From: JAPLKX01 sp035530195
Lineage (GTDB): Bacteria; Hydrogenedentota; Hydrogenedentia; Hydrogenedentales; SLHB01
Direction: 5' to 3'
DNA: 33,362 nucleotides
Assembly: GCA_035530195.1 (NCBI GenBank)
Contig: DATKVG010000030.1
Coordinates: 1-33,362, forward strand
A program made the translations under genes and the position numbers. Position 1 is the first letter of the stretch. Every line of letters starts with the position of its first letter. Below are positions 7,250 through 14,440 of this stretch, one piece after another. Under the pieces are notes generated by a model. The model was given only the letters and a program-made list of their open reading frames with translations, searched no databases and had not been told where the DNA came from.

Positions 7250-9427
7250 TCAGTTGATAAATCCGTTATATCTTCCCATCCAGTAGGGGAGGAGCCAGAA
7301 TGTGGGGGCCCATTCGGTTTGGCCGTTGTCGCCCTGTGTGGCTCTCCAGGGGTTGTTGTCCCAGCGGACGACGCCGCGTTCGCTGGGTGGGAGGAGGCGG
7401 TTGGTTTGGACGTCGTCGAGGATAGGTTGGCGGACGAGTTTGAGGTCTTCGCGGGTTAAGTTATCGACGGTCCAGTCGATGAGGTCGAGCGGTGTGTCGC
7501 GCAGGAACGCCAGCGAGTCTTCCAGGTTGGGGTTGCCGCCGGTGAGCATGGCGTAGGTGAAATTGAAGTAGGGGCTGTTTTCCTTGCCGGCACCGAGGTA
7601 CCATCCCTCGACGCTTTCGCGGTACAACGCCCGCAGTTCCGGGTCGGTTTCGTAGGCGAGGAGGGCGGGATAGGCGAGGGCCAGCAGTTCGTCGTCGATA
7701 TGGGTCCGCCATCCGGGGATGTAGGTTTTGGCGCGGCGGACATTCTCGGCGTAGCCTTCGTCAAACAGCAGGCGGCGGTATTCGCGCGCGTACTTGTCGT
7801 CGCCGGTGACGTGCCACGTCGCTTTAAGGTATGAGAGGATCTCGACGGAGTTGATGCCGCGTTCGGTGGCCCAATCCGGGTCGTGGTTGAGCCGTTCGGG
7901 GGCCCACACGCCCCACCGGGTATGCGCGCCGTCGATGTCGATCAGGACGTAGCCGTGGTCGATGATGTGATCCATGATGCGGCGCATATGGCCGCGCAAC
8001 TCTTCTTTCTGCGCATCATCCGCGACGAGGTCGTAGAAGATGGGCAGGGCATAGAAATGGCCGGTCATTTCGTCGCTGCTCGTGTCGCCTTTCCACAGCC
8101 ACCCCTCGCGCGTCGCGGGCCGCCAGCGCTGCTCGACGGGTTTGTTCCGCACGTCTTCGGCGGCCATGTCGGCGCGCTCGCGGTCGGAGTACGCGCGGTT
8201 GGCGTCATGCACGCTCGTCCATGAATCCGGCACGACGGTGCGGGCCACAAAACCTGTCGTGCCGGTGTACCGCTGGAGGTCCAGCAGCGCGGTGTATGCG
8301 CTAACAGCACGTTGGCGCGCGTCGGGATCTTTCGTCGCCGCGTAACGGTAGCATTCCGCCGCGAGATACATGGCCGTGTATTGGCCGTCGTTGTCATCGT
8401 CCATGGGTTTCCACGATTCGATATCGCCCGGGCGTTCGAGCCGGACTTTCTCGACCAGCCCCGGTTCGCGCACGTGGCGTTCGGCCGTGACGGTTTCAAA
8501 ATAAGCCGCCTTCTCGGCGAGCGTCGTCTGCCTGCGCCTGATCGCGCTGACGCCCGCCGCCGTGGCCACGTAGGCCGTGCCATCCGGCCCGAATGCCACG
8601 TCGCGCACGTCGTCCGACAGCAACCACCTCCGGCTGTGGCGCAGCGACCAGTCGCGGCCGCCGTACCGGGCGACGCCGAGTTTCGTACCGACCCACATCC
8701 GGCCGTCGGGGCCGCGCCTGACGCACTGCACGAAGACGTCGTGCAATCCCTCGTCCGGCGTCATCTGGCCCACGCGCACGCCGCCCCGGTACAACGTCAC
8801 CCCGCCGAGCCCGCCGGCCCACAGCGTCCCTTCGGAGTCAAATGCCAGCGCGGCAACGTCCGGGCTGAGGATCTCGTTCTCTTTTTGGTACACGCCCCTC
8901 TCATTAGGCCGCACGCATGCCAGCCCCGTCCCCGTAGCGACCCACAACGTGCCGTCGCCATCCACGATCACGTCGCGCCGGTTCACCGACCCCGGAATGG
9001 ATTCGGCCGCCGCGACGCCACCCGCAACGCGCCACGCGCCTTTCGGCCCCATCGCCAGTGCGCCGCCCTCGATGACGGCAATGGCCGTCACGGGCCCTTC
9101 CACGCCTTCCACCCGCGTCAGACCTTTTGCCGTGCCGCGATACAGCCCGTCCCACGCGCCCGCCCAGACCTCGCCGCCAGGACCGGCCACGATTTTGTAA
9201 GCGGGTCCGGCGTCGTCGAGGAGCGGCCGGCGCCATGCGCCGTTCTCGAGCACGAACATGCCGGCCTGCGTTGCCGCCCAGAGGTTGCCGGCGGAATCGA
9301 CGGCGATGGAGCGGACGTCGTTGGCCTCCTCGGAAGCCAGGGTGTAGGGCTTGTGCTGTTCCTGCCAGAACGGTTCGTCGGGTATTTGTGCCGCCATCGC
9401 GGCAACGGCCATTATGATGCACCACAT
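7250..9427 (-). CDS. Exported two-component-regulator-type propeller plus helical-barrel protein
   Basis: A 725-residue protein with a short signal peptide (MWCIIMAVAAMAA). Residues about 30-310 contain repeated blade motifs of the Reg_prop type: NLWAATQAGMFVLENG, EVWAGAWDGLYRG, TLWVATGTGLACV, TLWAGGLGGVTLY, MWVGTKLGVARYGG. Residues about 330-720 are helical, aromatic-rich and acidic (MDDDNDGQYTAMYLAAECYRYAA, GWLWKGDTSSDEMTGHFYALPIFYDLV), resembling the alpha/alpha barrels of some glycoside-active proteins. No histidine-kinase or DNA-binding domain follows the propeller, so it is not a hybrid two-component sensor. Shine-Dalgarno AGAGGA precedes the ATG. A role in the periplasm or outside the cell, perhaps on carbohydrate, is inference. 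Confidence 0.8.
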   Translation of the reverse strand: MWCIIMAVAAMAAQIPDEPFWQEQHKPYTLASEEANDVRSIAVDSAGNLWAATQAGMFVLENGAWRRPLLDDAGPAYKIVAGPGGEVWAGAWDGLYRGTAKGLTRVEGVEGPVTAIAVIEGGALAMGPKGAWRVAGGVAAAESIPGSVNRRDVIVDGDGTLWVATGTGLACVRPNERGVYQKENEILSPDVAALAFDSEGTLWAGGLGGVTLYRGGVRVGQMTPDEGLHDVFVQCVRRGPDGRMWVGTKLGVARYGGRDWSLRHSRRWLLSDDVRDVAFGPDGTAYVATAAGVSAIRRRQTTLAEKAAYFETVTAERHVREPGLVEKVRLERPGDIESWKPMDDDNDGQYTAMYLAAECYRYAATKDPDARQRAVSAYTALLDLQRYTGTTGFVARTVVPDSWTSVHDANRAYSDRERADMAAEDVRNKPVEQRWRPATREGWLWKGDTSSDEMTGHFYALPIFYDLVADDAQKEELRGHMRRIMDHIIDHGYVLIDIDGAHTRWGVWAPERLNHDPDWATERGINSVEILSYLKATWHVTGDDKYAREYRRLLFDEGYAENVRRAKTYIPGWRTHIDDELLALAYPALLAYETDPELRALYRESVEGWYLGAGKENSPYFNFTYAMLTGGNPNLEDSLAFLRDTPLDLIDWTVDNLTREDLKLVRQPILDDVQTNRLLPPSERGVVRWDNNPWRATQGDNGQTEWAPTFWLLPYWMGRYNGFIN

Positions 9428-9516
9428 GCCATATTCCTCTGGAGTTTGGCTGCCGGTTTGCAGTGTAGCTTGTAACCGTGGCCGATCTCCAACCGGGTCG
9501 GGTTAGCTCTCCGTCG

Positions 9517-9625
9517 AACCCCTACCGGGGTTCCGAATAGGGGGCGCCCGCTACCCAGGATAGCGCCAACCCCTCCGGGGTAGCCACAATCCTGGGCTGA
9601 CGGTTATCAAACCCCTACCGGGGTT
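9517..9625. repeat. Composite nested hairpin element (AACCCCTACCGGGGTT family)
   Basis: Two identical palindromes AACCCCTACCGGGGTT (9517-9532 and 9610-9625) flank an inner structure. In it CCCAGGAT (9554-9561) pairs with ATCCTGGG (9589-9596) and encloses ACCCC-TCC-GGGGT (9569-9581). The symmetry suggests a mobile or structured non-coding repeat. It occupies the spacer between two divergently transcribed genes. Confidence 0.75.
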
Positions 9626-9664
9626 TTAGATTACTGCTGTGTCGTGTTGTGTTAACATCATGCC

Positions 9665-9825
9665 GTGGCAATGTGGGGAGAGGTTCTGTGGCAATGTGGG
9701 GAGAGGTGCCGTGGCAATGTGGGGAGAGGTTCTGTGGCAATGTGGGGAGAGGTTCTGTGGCAATGTGGGGAGAGGTTCTGTGGCAATGTGGGGAGAGGTT
9801 CTGTGGCAATGTGGGGAGAGGTTCT
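9665..9825 (+). repeat. Seven tandem 23-bp repeats, each carrying a Shine-Dalgarno, ending at a GTG start codon
   Basis: Units begin with GTGGCAATG at 9665, 9688, 9711, 9734, 9757, 9780 and 9803, exactly 23 bp apart. They are identical except that unit 2 ends GGTGCC instead of GGTTCT. Each unit contains GGGGAGAGG, and the next unit's GTG follows at normal ribosome-binding spacing. The last unit runs straight into the GTG (9826) of the saccharopine-dehydrogenase-like gene. Because 23 is not a multiple of three, only the GTGs at 9688, 9757 and 9826 share that gene's frame. Confidence 0.95.
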
Positions 9826-10917
9826 GTGAAACTACTTGTGCTGGGTGGTTGCGCGGACATGGCGGCGCCGCTGTTGAAGCTTCTGCAGTCGGACAAGGAC
9901 GTCGGCGCGGTGACGCTGGCGGATATCAACGCGAGCAAGGCCGAGTTACTGGCCGTGGAGTGTGGACCGCGTTTTTCGGCGGTGGGTTGCGATGCGACGG
10001 ATCGGGAGAAGGTTCTCGGGGTGATGCGCGGCCACGACGCGGTTGTGTGCTACGTGGGGCCTTTCTACCGTTTCGAGAAACCTTTGGCGGCATGTGCCAT
10101 TGAAACGGGCGTTCCGTACGTGTCCATCGCGGACGATTACGACGCGTACCTCGATGTGATCACGCTCGAGGAAGCCGCGCGCAACGCCGGCGTCAAAATC
10201 CTCACCGGCTTTGGGAATTCACCGGGCCTGACGCAGATGCTCGCCCGGAAAGGCTACAACGAGGTGGCCAACCCGTTCCGCATCAGCATCAACTGGTGCG
10301 CAGGCTCGAGCGAGCAGGTGGGACCGTCAAACCTGATGCACCTGTTCCACATTTTCAACGGCACCACGCTCCAGTGGGTGGGCGGGCGCGAGGTTCGCGT
10401 GAAAACCGGGGCCGGCGGCAAGTGGGTCGAGTTTCCGGTGCCGGTCGGCCGTGCGCGGGTGTTTTACACCGGCCACGCCGAAAGCGTGTCGCTGCCGCGC
10501 AACCTTCCCGGTCTCGAAGAGGTGACGCTGCACGGGGGCGTGAAGCCGGCGTACATTGTGCGGCTTGTCAAGCTGATGAGCGCGTTGCGCCTGATCTTGA
10601 CGCACTCGAGGCGTGCGCGGCTGGCGCGGTTTTTCCATCGGTTTGAAAAATGGTTCTCGTCGCCGGGGCTCGACCAATCGGTTGGTCGTGTCGAAGTCTA
10701 TGGCAGGGAAAACGGCCGCATTGTGCAGAAAACGTTCACCTACGCCGGTCATATCGCCGAGATCACGTCTTTGCCGGCTTATCTGGCGGCGAAATGGCTG
10801 TGCCTGGGCAAGTTCAACGACAAACCCGGCGGCGTGTACGCCCCCGAAAGATTGCTCGACCGCCCGGACGAGTTTCTTGATCAACTACGTGCGTTGGGGC
10901 TCAAGATCTGGCCGTGA
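9826..10917 (+). CDS. Saccharopine dehydrogenase-like NAD(P)-binding protein
   Basis: A 363-residue Rossmann protein of the saccharopine dehydrogenase/homospermidine synthase-like group. Evidence is the N-terminal beta strand and glycine turn KLLVLGGCADMAAPLLKLL, LADINASKAELLA, CDATDREKVLGVMRGHDAVVCYVGPFY, VPYVSIADDYDAYLDV and ILTGFGNSPGLTQMLAR. The first glycine motif is degenerate (GGCADM rather than GxGxxG). The substrate is unknown; members act on many amino- and oxo-acids, and some are lipid-linked. I place the start at GTG 9826, directly after the last ribosome-binding repeat. The frame is also open back to ATG 9649 through the repeats, which would add 59 repeat-encoded residues before the Rossmann strand and is unlikely. 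It converges with the nucleoside hydrolase gene, 6 bp between stops. Confidence 0.85.
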   Translation: MKLLVLGGCADMAAPLLKLLQSDKDVGAVTLADINASKAELLAVECGPRFSAVGCDATDREKVLGVMRGHDAVVCYVGPFYRFEKPLAACAIETGVPYVSIADDYDAYLDVITLEEAARNAGVKILTGFGNSPGLTQMLARKGYNEVANPFRISINWCAGSSEQVGPSNLMHLFHIFNGTTLQWVGGREVRVKTGAGGKWVEFPVPVGRARVFYTGHAESVSLPRNLPGLEEVTLHGGVKPAYIVRLVKLMSALRLILTHSRRARLARFFHRFEKWFSSPGLDQSVGRVEVYGRENGRIVQKTFTYAGHIAEITSLPAYLAAKWLCLGKFNDKPGGVYAPERLLDRPDEFLDQLRALGLKIWP

Positions 10918-10923
10918 CTCGAC

Positions 10924-11853
10924 CTATTCCAGCGCTTTTACCAGGAGTTCCTCGAAGGCGTCTTTGTCTTTCCAGCCCAAGGCGCATTTTACGGGCCGGC
11001 CGTTTTCGTCGGGGACGGTGTTGCCCTTGTCGTCGATGGTGAGTTTCACCGTCTTCATCTCGCAAAACGATTGGTCCATGGCCAGGTAAACGGCTTCGGT
11101 GTCGAACAGGACGCTGCTTTCACCCTCGGGATATTTGTCGAAGTTTGTCCAAGCCCGGTAGTTGGCGATGACGGTCTGTGCGCGCGGATCCTTCGAGTCG
11201 CGCACCCGAGCGAACCGCTCGCCTTTGAGGATAATCGTGCCGCAGGTATCCAGCGGGGCGAAGGTGATGTCCCACGGCGCGGCAAACACGGCGCGCGCCG
11301 CTTCGATATCCCGGTACACGTTATATTCCGGCTGCCGGCCCTGTTTTCCGCCGTAGCCGATCTCGACGCTGCCCGCCATCGACACGACCCGCGCCTTTTC
11401 GGCAATGCGGGGCTCGCGGCGCAGGGCCTCGCGGAGGTTGGTCTGCGGGCCGATGACGATCAGCGTCACGGGCCGCTCCGCCTTCATTATCAAGTCGATC
11501 ATCGCGCCGACGCCGTCCTCGTGCACTTTTCCGGGGTACATTTTCAGGTCGTAATCGGCCAGCCACTTCGCCTGGTGGATGGGCCTGTCGGTGTTTTTCA
11601 CGCCGGCGCCGATCGGGATGTCCGTCCGTCCAATCTTGTCCAATATCTTCGCGAGCAGTCGTGTCTTGGTCGGCGTGTCGTCCGACGCAGTGATCACCAG
11701 CCGCAGGTCCAGTTGTGGCGACCCCAGCAGAAATGCCAGCGCCCAGGTGTCGTCGATGTCGTCGCCGATGTCCGTGTCGAGGATCGCGACGGGCGCGCCG
11801 GTCCCGCCGGTCACGGCTGAAAAAATGTGGACAGTTGCCAGAAGAATTCCCAT
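10924..11853 (-). CDS. Inosine/uridine-preferring nucleoside hydrolase family protein, probably exported
   Basis: 309 residues. The Ca2+-binding signature DTDIGDDIDD is at 26-35, directly after a hydrophobic N-terminus (ILLATVHIFSAVTG) that looks like a signal peptide. Later family elements are LIVIGPQTNLREALRREP, the AGSVEIGYGG turn, PEYNVYRDIEAARAVF (family NxxxDPEAA), FAPLDTCG and the late acidic FDTEAVY. Such enzymes split ribonucleosides into base and ribose. Export would suggest scavenging of external nucleosides or a related glycoside. Shine-Dalgarno GAGGAG precedes the ATG by about 8 nt. A TAAAAT box lies upstream on the minus strand (11893-11888), but I see no convincing -35. Confidence 0.92.
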   Translation of the reverse strand: MGILLATVHIFSAVTGGTGAPVAILDTDIGDDIDDTWALAFLLGSPQLDLRLVITASDDTPTKTRLLAKILDKIGRTDIPIGAGVKNTDRPIHQAKWLADYDLKMYPGKVHEDGVGAMIDLIMKAERPVTLIVIGPQTNLREALRREPRIAEKARVVSMAGSVEIGYGGKQGRQPEYNVYRDIEAARAVFAAPWDITFAPLDTCGTIILKGERFARVRDSKDPRAQTVIANYRAWTNFDKYPEGESSVLFDTEAVYLAMDQSFCEMKTVKLTIDDKGNTVPDENGRPVKCALGWKDKDAFEELLVKALE

Positions 11854-11991
11854 GAGCGTTACTCCTCGAACAGGTTGATCCGGGCCGATTTTAGCACACC
11901 GGTGCCGTGACTCTCTCCCCTGCCCCGCCGGTCACGTTGCCCCGGAGGGCTGTGTTAAAATACACATTGGCTTTCAACACGGGGAAAACCC

Positions 11992-12480
11992 ATGCCGCTG
12001 TATCGGAAACGGAGGTTTCAACGGCCCGGCTTGCCCGAACTCGTCGCGGTGGCCGCCGTGATTGCCGCGATAACCGCAGCCGTGGCGTGGCTCGATGCGG
12101 CGACGGCCCCGACACTCGAACAGACCTCCGGCCGGATCGTCTCGTGCGACATCCGTCTCACCCATTACAACGCCGCGTCCGATCTCTCGAAAGTGTTTGT
12201 GGATTACGCGTACAGCGCCGGGATAGGCACGTATACGGGCCACTGGGAGGGATTCTGGCCATCCACCAAAAGCCCGGACGCCCTGCCCCCCGATAAGCTG
12301 GACTTGCTCAAGTCGCCCGGAAGAACCATCACCGTGTTCTACGACCCCGCCGACCCGCGCAAGAGTTTTCTACATAACCCGGCAACCCGGTTTCCCGCTC
12401 TGTACGCGCTTGCCGCCATCGCCACGGCGCTCGCCGCCCTCATTTACCTGGTGCGCATCTACCCGGCGTGGAAACGGTAG
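11992..12480 (+). CDS. DUF3592-like two-helix membrane protein
   Basis: A 162-residue protein with a transmembrane helix near each end (about 17-36 and 137-155) and a central extracytoplasmic beta-rich domain. The pattern VDYAYSAGIGTYTGHWEGF, then TITVFYDPADPRKSFLHN, is characteristic of DUF3592 (Y.Y...G..Y.G, then V.YDP.DP..S). No biochemical function is known for the family. The ATG is preceded by CGGGGAAAACCC, a modest ribosome site. A TAAAAT box lies at 11956-11961. The gene is divergent from the nucleoside hydrolase. Confidence 0.8.
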   Translation: MPLYRKRRFQRPGLPELVAVAAVIAAITAAVAWLDAATAPTLEQTSGRIVSCDIRLTHYNAASDLSKVFVDYAYSAGIGTYTGHWEGFWPSTKSPDALPPDKLDLLKSPGRTITVFYDPADPRKSFLHNPATRFPALYALAAIATALAALIYLVRIYPAWKR

Positions 12481-12539
12481 ACGCGGACGTCTCGCCCGCG
12501 CCATCCAGACCGCCAGCCCCGAAACGTCAAACACAGCAA

Positions 12540-12603
12540 CGTGCAGGCGGGACGCCCGCACCACAATTGCCGGACATTGTGGTGCGGGCGTCCCGCCTGC
12601 ACG
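12540..12603. repeat. Perfect 28-bp palindrome between convergent genes (GTGCAGGCGGGACGCC family)
   Basis: Arms 12540-12567 and 12576-12603 are exactly complementary over 28 bp around an 8-nt loop (TGCCGGAC). It ends 5 nt before the rpe stop codon and lies 60 bp after the DUF3592 stop. It is the best-preserved copy in the window; relatives are at 4306-4477, 15800, 24513-24599 and inside the alpha-mannosidase gene. It could act as a bidirectional terminator, though it lacks a T-run. Confidence 0.95.
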
Positions 12604-12608
12604 GCTCG

Positions 12609-13256
12609 TTACGTGATCCGGAGTGAGTCGATGGCTTCGACATACGAGTCGGAGCCGAAGATATAGGAGCCGGCCACGAGCACGTTTGCCCCGGCTCGGA
12701 TGACGTCGGGCGCGGTACCCGCGTCGATCCCACCGTCGACCTCGAGGTCTTTCTCGCCGATCATGGCGCGCACGTTCTCGATCTTGCGCAACATCTCGGG
12801 TATGAAGGCCTGCCCCCCGAACCCCGGGTTTACCGTCATGACGAGCACCATGTCCACGGCATCGGCCAGGAACTCGATTTCGTCCTCGCTGGTTCCGGGA
12901 TTGAGCACGATGCCCGCCTGGCACCCGAGTTCTTTGATGGCGCCGATAGTCCTGTGCGGATGGTTTGCGCCTTCAACGTGAACCGAGATGATGTCGGCGC
13001 CGGCGTTGGCGAAATCCGCCACGTACCGTTCCGGCTCGACAATCATCAGGTGGACGTCCATCGGCACCGTCGAGTACTGGCGAAGGGCGGCCACCACCGG
13101 CGGGCCAATGGTGATGTTCGGCGTGAACTGGCCGTCCATCACGTCGATGTGGATCAGGTCCGCCCCCGCCTCAATCACTTCCTGGATCTCTTCGCCCAGC
13201 CGGCCGAAATCGCTGGCGAGTATCGAGGGTGCGACCTTGATTCTTGACGCGGTCAT
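12609..13256 (-). CDS. rpe: Ribulose-phosphate 3-epimerase
   Basis: Interconverts ribulose-5-phosphate and xylulose-5-phosphate in the pentose phosphate pathway. The 215 residues are a standard TIM barrel. Motifs are VAPSILASDFGRLGEE, the metal and catalytic site HIDVMDGQFTPNIT, DVHLMIVEPERY, SVHVEGANH, VMTVNPGFGGQAF, and the phosphate-binding EVDGGID with GANVLVAGSYIF. The ATG has a strong AGGAGG upstream. It is the last gene of the rsmB-PASTA-rpe run, starting 29 bp after the PASTA stop, and ends almost at the 12540-12603 palindrome. Confidence 0.97.
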   Translation of the reverse strand: MTASRIKVAPSILASDFGRLGEEIQEVIEAGADLIHIDVMDGQFTPNITIGPPVVAALRQYSTVPMDVHLMIVEPERYVADFANAGADIISVHVEGANHPHRTIGAIKELGCQAGIVLNPGTSEDEIEFLADAVDMVLVMTVNPGFGGQAFIPEMLRKIENVRAMIGEKDLEVDGGIDAGTAPDVIRAGANVLVAGSYIFGSDSYVEAIDSLRIT

Positions 13257-13285
13257 GTATTCCTCCTACGCGCGTCCTCGCGCGC

Positions 13286-14440
13286 TTATTGCACGGTGTA
13301 TTGGGTGATGACGGGCTCGTTCTCCCCCTCGTAGACGTGCGTCTGGGCGAGTTGCCCGTCGAGGTAGATTTCAACCGTCATCTTCTCAATAAAGCCGATC
13401 GGCGGGGACTTGATCGTCTGGCCAGAGCGGAATTTCGGCGGCATCCCGTTGACATAATGGCGCTCGAGCGGGAATTGGGTCTCGCGCTTGCCGTTGCGGT
13501 CGATCGTATCGAGCCGCACTTCTCGTTCGAACCAGCTATGGGGCACCACGTAGACGATCCGGACATAACGTTGGGCGTCGGGCAATTGCACCGAACCGGA
13601 CGGATACACGTCGTAGGTGACTACGTCGCCTTCCTGGACGAGCGTGCCGGCGGCGGGCCGCTGATCGAGCACGACGTCGAACCTCTGCCCCAGCATGTCG
13701 ACGCGGTTTGGCTTGGCCTTGATGCCGTAGGGCGCCAGGGCCTCGTCCACGTCGCCCACGGGCATTCCGACGAGGTCGGGCATGATAAACGCAGGCTTTG
13801 TTTCGCTGGCACCGTCGCTGACGAGCAGGTTGATGCGCGTCGAGGCCGACACCAGCCGCGCCGACGCGGGATCCTGGGCGAGCACCGTGTCGCGGGGCGC
13901 GGTGTTCCGCACCCGCGCTACCGTCCCAAGCGCAAACGAGGTGCGGCGGATCTCTTCCTCGGCCTTCGCCAGCGGCTTGTCGACGAGGCTGGGCGGCGCG
14001 AGCGATTCGGTTCCCGCGCTCACCGTCAGGAACACCTTGTGGCCGGTGCGGACGACTTTTCCCGGGGCGGGCCGCTGCGAGATCACGTAATATTTCGGCG
14101 CCTGCTCGTCGGCGACCATTTTGGGTTTTAGAATTTCGAGGCCTTCCTCGGCGAGCTGGTACGAGGCTTCGGTGATGGGCCGCAGGGTGACATCGGGCAC
14201 TTCGACGTACGCGCCGCCTTTAAGCGATTCGTAATACACGTAATAGCCGGCGCCCGCCATCAGCGCCAGGAAAAAGGCCGTCGCAAACGACCACCGCGCG
14301 CACCACCATAGGAACAGGAAAACAAACAGGACAAAGTTCAGCACCGCTTCCGCAAGCGCATCAAGAAAAACCCGTCCAATCCCCCTTTTTCGGGCAGGAT
14401 CCGGTACTGTCCCGGGCTTATTTGCCACTGTCTGAACCAT
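13286..14440 (-). CDS. Kinase-less PASTA-domain membrane protein
   Basis: 384 residues. A basic N-terminus is followed by one or two membrane helices (about 33-70) and about three PASTA repeats. These start near VEVPDVTLRPITEASYQLAEEG, SLAPPSLVDKPLAKAEEEI and FIMPDLVGMPVGDVDEAL, and end in phrases such as ISQRPAPGKVVRTGHKV. A further beta-rich domain occupies the last 110 residues. PASTA repeats bind peptidoglycan fragments or partner proteins in Ser/Thr kinases and penicillin-binding proteins; no kinase domain is present here. ATG 14440 follows AAGAAGG. The frame is open to 14680, but that part is antiframe rsmB. The start overlaps the 3' end of rsmB by 103 bp. The neighbours rsmB and rpe recall the PrkC kinase locus. 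Confidence 0.88.
   Translation of the reverse strand: MVQTVANKPGTVPDPARKRGIGRVFLDALAEAVLNFVLFVFLFLWWCARWSFATAFFLALMAGAGYYVYYESLKGGAYVEVPDVTLRPITEASYQLAEEGLEILKPKMVADEQAPKYYVISQRPAPGKVVRTGHKVFLTVSAGTESLAPPSLVDKPLAKAEEEIRRTSFALGTVARVRNTAPRDTVLAQDPASARLVSASTRINLLVSDGASETKPAFIMPDLVGMPVGDVDEALAPYGIKAKPNRVDMLGQRFDVVLDQRPAAGTLVQEGDVVTYDVYPSGSVQLPDAQRYVRIVYVVPHSWFEREVRLDTIDRNGKRETQFPLERHYVNGMPPKFRSGQTIKSPPIGFIEKMTVEIYLDGQLAQTHVYEGENEPVITQYTVQ

Noticed and set aside
9649..9825. N-terminal extension of the saccharopine-dehydrogenase-like protein through the 23-bp repeats
   Set aside because: It would add a repeat-encoded peptide ahead of the Rossmann strand, whereas GTG 9826 has an ideal ribosome site and places the strand at the N-terminus.
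9665..9825. Tandem repeat considered as a CRISPR array
   Set aside because: Units are directly contiguous at 23 bp with no variable spacers, and there are no cas genes.
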